Below are positions 1-6,299 of a stretch of 6,299 nt of DNA, in pieces. This stretch comes from JBKHXU01 sp046565865 (GTDB lineage: Bacteria > Pseudomonadota > Gammaproteobacteria > Acidiferrobacterales > Sulfurifustaceae): the NCBI GenBank assembly GCA_046565865.1, contig JBKHXU010000140.1, forward strand, positions 1-6,299. The letters run 5' to 3'. Each line of letters starts with the position of its first letter. Position 1 is the first letter of the stretch. The notes beneath the pieces are model-generated. The model saw only the letters and a program-made list of their open reading frames with translations, searched no databases and had not been told where the DNA came from. A program made the position numbers and the translations under genes.

Positions 1-1
1 T

Positions 2-1084
2 CAGCGGCGTGCGCAGCTCGTGGCTGACATTGCTGAAAAAGGTCGTCTTGGCACGATCGAGCTCGGCCAACGCCTCCGCCTTCTTGCGCCCCTCCTCGTA
101 CGCGTTGGCGTTGTGGATGGAGGAAACGATCTGATCGACGGTAAGTCGAATTAGGCCGCGGTAGCGATCGTCGAAGGGCCGAACCGGACTCAAGCCCACG
201 ACCAGGAAGCCATAGGGATGCGGCTGCCCCGGTTGCGCGAGCGCCTTTACCACCGCGTGCGCGGGCGCGGTGTCCCAACGGCCGCACGGCAGCGGTCCGC
301 ATCGGTTCGCGAGATCGTCGACGATGACGCAGTCCTGCGCCGTCGCCTCACGAAACGGCCACGACGGCGACGCGGCATCGAGCGCGATCGTCGCCGGGAC
401 ACGCGCGCGATCGTCATCGCTGAAGCCGCAGGCGCCGACGAGCTTCGCATTAGCGCCGTCGTCGGTCGCGAGATACAGCAGCGCGAATGGAATGTCCGCG
501 TCGTTCTGCGCCAAAATTTTCAGCGCCGACTGGCACGCCGCATCGGCGGTCTTGGCGTCGGCCGAACGCGCCGCGAGATCGCGCAACATGCGCAGTTGGC
601 GCTCGTCCTGCACCTGCTCGGTCGTTTCTTGGCAGGTGACGAGCACGCCGCCGACGCCGCCGTCGTCGCCCGGCACGGCGCTGTAGGAGAACGTGAAGTA
701 CGTCTCTTCGGTGAAGCCCTTGCGGTTTATCGGCAGCAGCAGGTGCTCGTTCCACGTCGCCGGACCGCCCGCGTAAACGCTTTCCGCCATCGGCCCGATG
801 ATGTGCCAAATCTCCCGCCACACCACCCGACCGGACTGGCCCATCGACGCCGGATGTTTATCGCCCAAGACCGGGCAATAGCTGTCATTGTAGATCTGTA
901 TGAACGCGGGGCCCCACCACACCATCATCGGGAAACGGTTGTTTAGCGCCACCCCGACCGTTGTCTTCAATGAGGTGGGCCAGTCCTGCACGCGCCCGAG
1001 CGCGGTCTGGCGCCAGTCAAGCGAACGCAGGAGCGCGGCCATTTCGCCGCCGCCCACGAAAATACTGTCGGCATCGCGATTCAT
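2..1084 (-). CDS. Sensor histidine kinase, N-terminal part (PAS-GAF-HisKA), cut by the window edge
   Basis: I translated this frame by hand; it is open from an ATG at 1084 down to the left edge (361 residues) with no stop. The upstream in-frame stop is at 1160-1162. Residues about 45-155 look like a PAS-type sensor domain (MMVWWGPAFIQIYNDSYCPVLG at about 53-74, in part), ending in VLVTCQETTEQ, as PAS/PAC domains often do before the next domain. Residues about 165-325 resemble a GAF domain (ALLYLATDD, GFLVVGLSPVRPFDDRY). A short helical linker (YEEGRKKAEALAELDRAK) leads into the HisKA H-box FFSNVSHELRTPL, whose histidine 355 (codon at 20-22) would be the autophosphorylated residue. No transmembrane segment is visible, so it is probably cytosolic. 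The catalytic HATPase domain, and any receiver or output domain, lie outside the window. A GGAA lies 7 bases before the ATG as a weak ribosome site; ATG at 1042 is a less likely alternative. The ligand and partner regulator are unknown. Confidence 0.9.
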   Translation of the reverse strand, partial: MNRDADSIFVGGGEMAALLRSLDWRQTALGRVQDWPTSLKTTVGVALNNRFPMMVWWGPAFIQIYNDSYCPVLGDKHPASMGQSGRVVWREIWHIIGPMAESVYAGGPATWNEHLLLPINRKGFTEETYFTFSYSAVPGDDGGVGGVLVTCQETTEQVQDERQLRMLRDLAARSADAKTADAACQSALKILAQNDADIPFALLYLATDDGANAKLVGACGFSDDDRARVPATIALDAASPSWPFREATAQDCVIVDDLANRCGPLPCGRWDTAPAHAVVKALAQPGQPHPYGFLVVGLSPVRPFDDRYRGLIRLTVDQIVSSIHNANAYEEGRKKAEALAELDRAKTTFFSNVSHELRTPL

Positions 1085-1268
1085 CGGGCGTTCCACACAC
1101 CCGGCGCGGGATCGGCGTTGCGAACAAAAGGGGTCATACGTAAAAGACGGGCGGGCGTATCACGCCACGACGTAGTTGAAACCGAACTGGGACTGTTCCT
1201 AGGGCGGACACAGAATACCCACTACCCCGAGAAACAACTACAGAGCAATCGTGTGGGTATTAATAAGC
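1085..1268 (-). promoter_or_regulatory. Non-coding upstream region of the histidine kinase gene
   Basis: No credible gene is seen between the kinase start and the ssb terminator. The kinase must be transcribed from here, because the ssb terminator separates it from upstream transcription. I find no convincing sigma-70 -35/-10 pair. What stands out is repeat structure: tandem TACCCAC and TACCCCG heptamers at 1216-1229, an inverted GTGGGTA at 1253-1259, an inverted pair GTAGTTG (1172-1178) and CAACTAC (1235-1241), an imperfect palindrome GAACTGGGACTGTTC (1184-1198), and GGCGT-ATC-ACGCC (1154-1166). That density suggests regulator binding, but no regulator can be named from the sequence. Confidence 0.5.
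1214..1261. repeat. 9-bp perfect inverted repeat AATACCCAC / GTGGGTATT with embedded heptamers
   Basis: AATACCCAC at 1214-1222 and its exact reverse complement GTGGGTATT at 1253-1261 are separated by 30 bases. The left arm contains TACCCAC and is followed without a gap by TACCCCG (1223-1229). These heptamers resemble the TAC-rich half-sites bound by NarL/LuxR-type response regulators. The position, about 130-180 bases before the kinase start and beside the ssb terminator, fits an operator for the kinase gene. An RNA stem is also possible, though the 30-base loop makes it less stable. Confidence 0.45.
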
Positions 1269-1301
1269 AAAAAGAAAAAGGGGAAGCATCCGCTTCCCCT
1301 T
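1269..1301 (-). terminator. Intrinsic terminator of ssb
   Basis: A perfect 10-bp stem, AAGGGGAAGC (1278-1287) and GCTTCCCCTT (1292-1301), closes a 4-base loop. Read on the minus strand the hairpin runs into TTTTTCTTTTT (1279-1269), a classic rho-independent terminator. It begins 34 bases after the ssb stop codon. It has no T-run on the plus side, so it acts for minus-strand transcripts and should insulate the kinase gene from ssb transcription. Confidence 0.9.
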
Positions 1302-1335
1302 GTCTTGCTTTAGCGCTTTGTGATTTAGGCGGCGA

Positions 1336-1803
1336 TCAGAACGGAATATCGTCGTCGAAGTCGGCGCCCGCCGGGGCCTTGGCCGGGGCGCGGCCGCCGC
1401 TATTCGGCGATTCGTTCGCGGACGTATCTTGATTAAAGCTGTGATCCGCAGGTGCACCGGCGCCGCCGCGAGAACCCAGCATCTGCATTTCGTTGGCGAC
1501 GATCTCGGTGGTGTATCGGTCATGGCCTTCCTTGTCCTGCCACTTGCGCGTTTGTAATCGGCCCTCGACGTAGATCTGCGCACCCTTCTTCAGGTACTCA
1601 CCGGCGATCTCAGCCAGCCGCCCGAAGAACACCACCCGGTGCCACTCCGTGCGCTCCTGTTTCTCGCCGGTGTTCTTGTCCTTCCACGATTCGGATGTCG
1701 CGAGCGTCGCGTTGGCGACGGCCTGGCCGCTCGGGGAATAACGCACTTCGGGGTCTTTGCCGAGATTGCCGACGAGAATGACTTTATTAATACCGCGTGC
1801 CAT
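1336..1803 (-). CDS. ssb: Single-stranded DNA-binding protein SSB
   Basis: SSB binds single-stranded DNA as a tetramer during replication, recombination and repair, and recruits partner proteins through its C-terminal tip. The 155-residue product starts MARGINKVILVGNLG and contains the full OB fold (about residues 5-110). The residues that stack on DNA in E. coli SSB, W40, W54, F60 and W88, occur at the same numbers here. A low-complexity linker rich in Gly, Ala, Pro and Ser (about 111-146) ends in the acidic tip DFDDDIPF, the standard protein-interaction motif. The linker is shorter than in the E. coli protein of about 178 residues. I chose the ATG at 1803 because GGAGG (1813-1809) lies five bases upstream; the ATG at 1815 would absorb this ribosome site into the coding region. 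It lies 128 bases behind the MFS gene on the same strand and is followed by a strong terminator. No LexA box is visible upstream. Confidence 0.97.
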   Translation of the reverse strand: MARGINKVILVGNLGKDPEVRYSPSGQAVANATLATSESWKDKNTGEKQERTEWHRVVFFGRLAEIAGEYLKKGAQIYVEGRLQTRKWQDKEGHDRYTTEIVANEMQMLGSRGGAGAPADHSFNQDTSANESPNSGGRAPAKAPAGADFDDDIPF

Positions 1804-1813
1804 ACCAACCTCC
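1804..1813 (-). promoter_or_regulatory. Ribosome binding site that fixes the ssb start
   Basis: On the minus strand GGAGG occupies 1813-1809, followed by five bases (TTGGT) and the ATG at 1803. This is a near-consensus Shine-Dalgarno at good spacing. It decides against the upstream in-frame ATG at 1815, which overlaps it and would add only MEVG to the conserved SSB N terminus. Confidence 0.85.
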
Positions 1814-1824
1814 ATTTCGCTGTG

Positions 1825-1855
1825 CGCCCGTGCACAAACCGAATCATCACGGGCG
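1825..1855 (-). repeat. 8-bp inverted repeat in the ssb leader
   Basis: CGCCCGTG (1825-1832) and CACGGGCG (1848-1855) are perfect reverse complements with a 15-base AT-richer loop. The element ends 21 bases before the ssb ATG, just upstream of the Shine-Dalgarno. In RNA it would make a GC-rich stem in the ssb leader; in DNA it could be an operator. There is no T-run after it, so it is not a terminator. No function is assigned. Confidence 0.5.
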
Positions 1856-1931
1856 AGTTAGGGGACCGCTAGTGTGCCGCAATCCGAGCGCACCGACAAC
1901 GCGGCCGCGAAAATAAAAAATTCGCCCGGAA

Positions 1932-3098
1932 TTAAGCGCTTGAGCGCCGCGGGACCATGCTGACGAAAAACCAAATACCGGTCAGCAACGCCGCGCCGGC
2001 AAACACGGCGCTGGTGCCGTAGTGCTGATGCAACCATCCGCCGCGGTCGCCGCCGACGAACGCGCCCAGGAATTGAAACGTGCTGTAGACGCCGATGGCC
2101 GCGCCCTTCGCGTTTGCCGGCGCCATTTTGGAGACGAGCGAGGGAAGCGATGCCTCCAGCACGTTGAACGCCATAAAGAACACCAGCAGCGATATGCCGA
2201 TGCCGAGCAGCGAGCCGTTCTGCAACGCCAGCGCCGCCTGGGCCAGACAGAGCACGAGCACCGAACCGGCGAACACCCCGTGCTGCCAATGGCGTCGCTC
2301 GGACAGCGAAATGATGGGAAATAACGGCAACGCCGAGAGCAGCATGAGCGGCAGATACAGCGCCGCGTGCTCGTTTGCGGGTAGCCCCGCCTGCTCCACC
2401 AGCGCCGTCGGCAACACAACGAACGTCGCCGTCGGCGCCGCGTGCAGCGCGAAGATACCGATATTGAGCTGCAGCAACCGGCCATTGCGCAGCACCGCAC
2501 TCAGCTCTTTCAGTACCGGGGAACGCTCGCGGCGGGCGCTCGCGGTCGGCGGCGGCACCGCTAACCAGAGGATCAACAGGCTCGCGACCGCGAGCACCGC
2601 CGTGAGCCAGAAAATGCCGGGGACCCCGATGATCGTGTTGAGCGCGGAGCCAAGTGGAATGGAAATCAAAAACGACGCGCCGACGCTGATGCCGATCACC
2701 GCCATCGCTTTGGTGCGCTGCGTCTCGCGCGTGAGATCGGCGACCAGCGCCGTAACCGCGGCACTGACCGCGCCCGCGCCTTGCAGCGCGCGGCCGATCA
2801 GCACGCCCCACATCGAATCCGCCAGCGCCGCCACGACGCTGCCGATGGCAAACAACACGAGCCCGGCGGCGATCACCGGTTTGCGCCCGAAGCGGTCGGA
2901 GGCGATGCCGAACGGTAGTTGCAGGCACGCCTGTGTCAGCCCATAGATGCCGAGCGCGAGCCCGGCCAGGCGCGGCGTGTAGTCCTCGAGCGTTTGCGCG
3001 TAGAGCGCGAACACCGGCAGGATCAGGAACAGCCCGAGCAGTCGCGTGCTATAAATGCCCGCGAGGCTAAAAACCGCGCGGCGTTCGACCGCGGACAT
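1932..3098 (-). CDS. Major facilitator superfamily (MFS) transporter
   Basis: This is an integral inner-membrane protein with the hydrophobicity pattern of a 12-helix MFS carrier. Numbered from the GTG at 3119 (395 residues), MFS motif A is GIASDRFGRKPVI at 71-83, in the loop between helices 2 and 3. R110 in the following RALQGAGAVSAAVTALVADL segment matches the motif-B/C style of drug:H+ antiporters. A polar loop (PTASARRERSPVLKE, about 191-205) separates the two six-helix halves. It resembles the transporter beside ssb and uvrA in Pseudomonas and the YajR-like group, but lacks YajR's C-terminal ferredoxin-like domain. I prefer the ATG at 3098, giving MSAVERRAVFSLAGIYS (388 residues). The GTG at 3119 adds seven residues, and neither start has a clear Shine-Dalgarno. 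It is divergent from uvrA and upstream of ssb on the same strand, so cotranscription with ssb is possible. Substrate unknown; efflux of a small molecule is a family-based guess. Confidence 0.93.
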   Translation of the reverse strand: MSAVERRAVFSLAGIYSTRLLGLFLILPVFALYAQTLEDYTPRLAGLALGIYGLTQACLQLPFGIASDRFGRKPVIAAGLVLFAIGSVVAALADSMWGVLIGRALQGAGAVSAAVTALVADLTRETQRTKAMAVIGISVGASFLISIPLGSALNTIIGVPGIFWLTAVLAVASLLILWLAVPPPTASARRERSPVLKELSAVLRNGRLLQLNIGIFALHAAPTATFVVLPTALVEQAGLPANEHAALYLPLMLLSALPLFPIISLSERRHWQHGVFAGSVLVLCLAQAALALQNGSLLGIGISLLVFFMAFNVLEASLPSLVSKMAPANAKGAAIGVYSTFQFLGAFVGGDRGGWLHQHYGTSAVFAGAALLTGIWFFVSMVPRRSSA

Positions 3099-3157
3099 GG
3101 GGTTTAAGTTGGTACGCACGGGTGTCGGGGACGCGCCGATCGGAGGCGAACTTGGTT

Positions 3158-3187
3158 TTGGTTGTCGTCGCGGAAGGCCGGTATACT
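3158..3187 (+). promoter_or_regulatory. Probable sigma-70 promoter of uvrA
   Basis: TATACT at 3182-3187 is a near-consensus -10 hexamer (5 of 6). TTGGTT at 3158-3163 supplies a partial -35 (TTG conserved) with an 18-base spacer. Transcription would start near 3194, leaving a leader of about 90 bases before the uvrA ATG. The -10 overlaps a possible minus-strand -10, TAGTAT (3188-3183), for the MFS gene, so the two promoters may be back to back. I see no CTGT-N8-ACAG LexA box. Confidence 0.6.
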
Positions 3188-3226
3188 AGCAGATTGCTAA
3201 AAAAGTCCATCCTGGAATTTTTTAGC
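3187..3226. repeat. Two overlapping palindromes at the uvrA transcription start
   Basis: TAGCA (3187-3191) and TGCTA (3195-3199) form a 13-base palindrome with a 3-base centre that touches the -10 hexamer. Overlapping it, GCTAAAAAA (3196-3204) and TTTTTTAGC (3218-3226) are exact reverse complements. Inside them TCC (3206-3208) pairs with GGA (3214-3216) around the loop ATCCT, with one G-A mismatch. As DNA this could be an operator; as RNA it would be a 31-base stem at the very start of the uvrA leader. AT-rich arms of this kind stand out against the GC-rich surroundings. Confidence 0.6.
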
Positions 3227-3252
3227 TCGCACGATGCCAAAGCAGGCATCTT

Positions 3253-3268
3253 GCAGCAGGTTCGCTGC
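3253..3268 (+). repeat. Small hairpin in the uvrA leader
   Basis: GCAGC (3253-3257) and GCTGC (3264-3268) are reverse complements with a six-base loop, 17 bases before the uvrA ATG. It could form a short stem just upstream of the weak ribosome site GGAACGCC-ATG. The stem is only 5 bp, so it may be chance. Confidence 0.3.
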
Positions 3269-3285
3269 CTTCATACCGGAACGCC

Positions 3286-6260
<2,975 letters not shown>

Positions 6261-6261
<1 letters not shown>

Positions 6262-6280
6262 GCGCCTTCGAGCGTTTTTT
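6261..6280 (+). terminator. Weak possible terminator after uvrA
   Basis: Right after the stop codon, AGCGC (6261-6265) can pair with GCGTT (6272-6276), including one G-T wobble, around a six-base loop. The pairing runs into a run of six T (6275-6280). The stem is short and part of the T-run is used in pairing, so this is a marginal intrinsic terminator. An outer inverted pair GGCGCG (6243-6248) and CGCGCC (6283-6288) encloses it. The last 19 bases to the window end show no gene start. Confidence 0.4.
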
Positions 6281-6299
6281 GCCGCGCCCCGTCATTGCA

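Noticed and set aside
218..946. Plus-strand 242-residue open frame
   Set aside because: It is the exact antisense of the histidine kinase frame. Its product is Arg-rich with no recognisable domain, as expected for a GC-rich shadow.
1193..1213. CTGT...ACAG pair upstream of the kinase as a LexA box
   Set aside because: The spacing is 13 bases instead of 8, so it does not fit the E. coli-type SOS box.
1804..1815. Upstream ATG start for ssb (MEVG extension)
   Set aside because: The GGAGG ribosome site lies within these codons and serves the ATG at 1803, which also matches the conserved SSB N terminus.
1820..1835. CTGT-N8-GCAC in the ssb leader as a LexA box
   Set aside because: The right half matches only two of the four ACAG bases.
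1910..1931. T-rich tract after the MFS stop as a terminator
   Set aside because: The minus-strand T-run is not preceded by an adjacent stable hairpin; the only nearby stem (GCGC-TCAA-GCGC) lies at the end of the coding sequence and is too far from the T-run.
1858..2928. Minus-strand 356-residue open frame overlapping the MFS gene
   Set aside because: It is a +1 shadow of the transporter, with Arg/Gly/Ala-rich low-complexity translation and no membrane pattern.
2095..2946. Plus-strand 283-residue open frame opposite the MFS gene
   Set aside because: It is antisense to a clear MFS carrier, and its Ser/Ala/Thr-rich product has no family signature.

Overview
The window looks like chromosomal DNA from a GC-rich proteobacterium, probably gamma- or betaproteobacterial. 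The SSB and UvrA proteins align closely with the E. coli proteins as I know them, and the order ssb, MFS transporter, divergent uvrA resembles the Pseudomonas-type arrangement. No RNA genes, CRISPR array, transposase or phage genes are visible.

Layout: (1) positions 2-1084, minus strand: the N-terminal 361 residues of a sensor histidine kinase (PAS-like domain, GAF-like domain, then the HisKA phosphoacceptor motif SHELRTPL), cut by the left edge. (2) 1085-1268: a non-coding stretch upstream of the kinase, rich in short inverted and direct repeats, including NarL-like heptamers. (3) 1269-1301: a strong intrinsic terminator for ssb. (4) 1336-1803, minus: ssb, complete, 155 residues. (5) 1932-3098 (or 3119), minus: an MFS transporter of about 390 residues. 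(6) 3120-3285: the divergent control region, with a good promoter for uvrA and two overlapping palindromes. (7) 3286-6261, plus: uvrA, complete, 991 residues, followed by a weak possible terminator.

The known genes make sense together: UvrA starts nucleotide excision repair, and SSB protects single-stranded DNA during repair and replication. The transporter between them is probably conserved in position rather than in function, and the kinase is a separate unit behind the ssb terminator.

The most remarkable object is inside uvrA. A stretch of roughly 120 bp at about 4012-4136 adds about 41 residues just before the first zinc finger. It carries a GC-rich palindrome that belongs to a dispersed repeat family recognisable from its translations (PHPNPLPKGEG, LTPTLSRRERE, SLSLRERVGVRAG in three frames). 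It keeps the uvrA frame open, so it appears to be a repeat element domesticated, or at least tolerated, inside a housekeeping repair protein. The left half looks like a second, diverged copy of the same unit.
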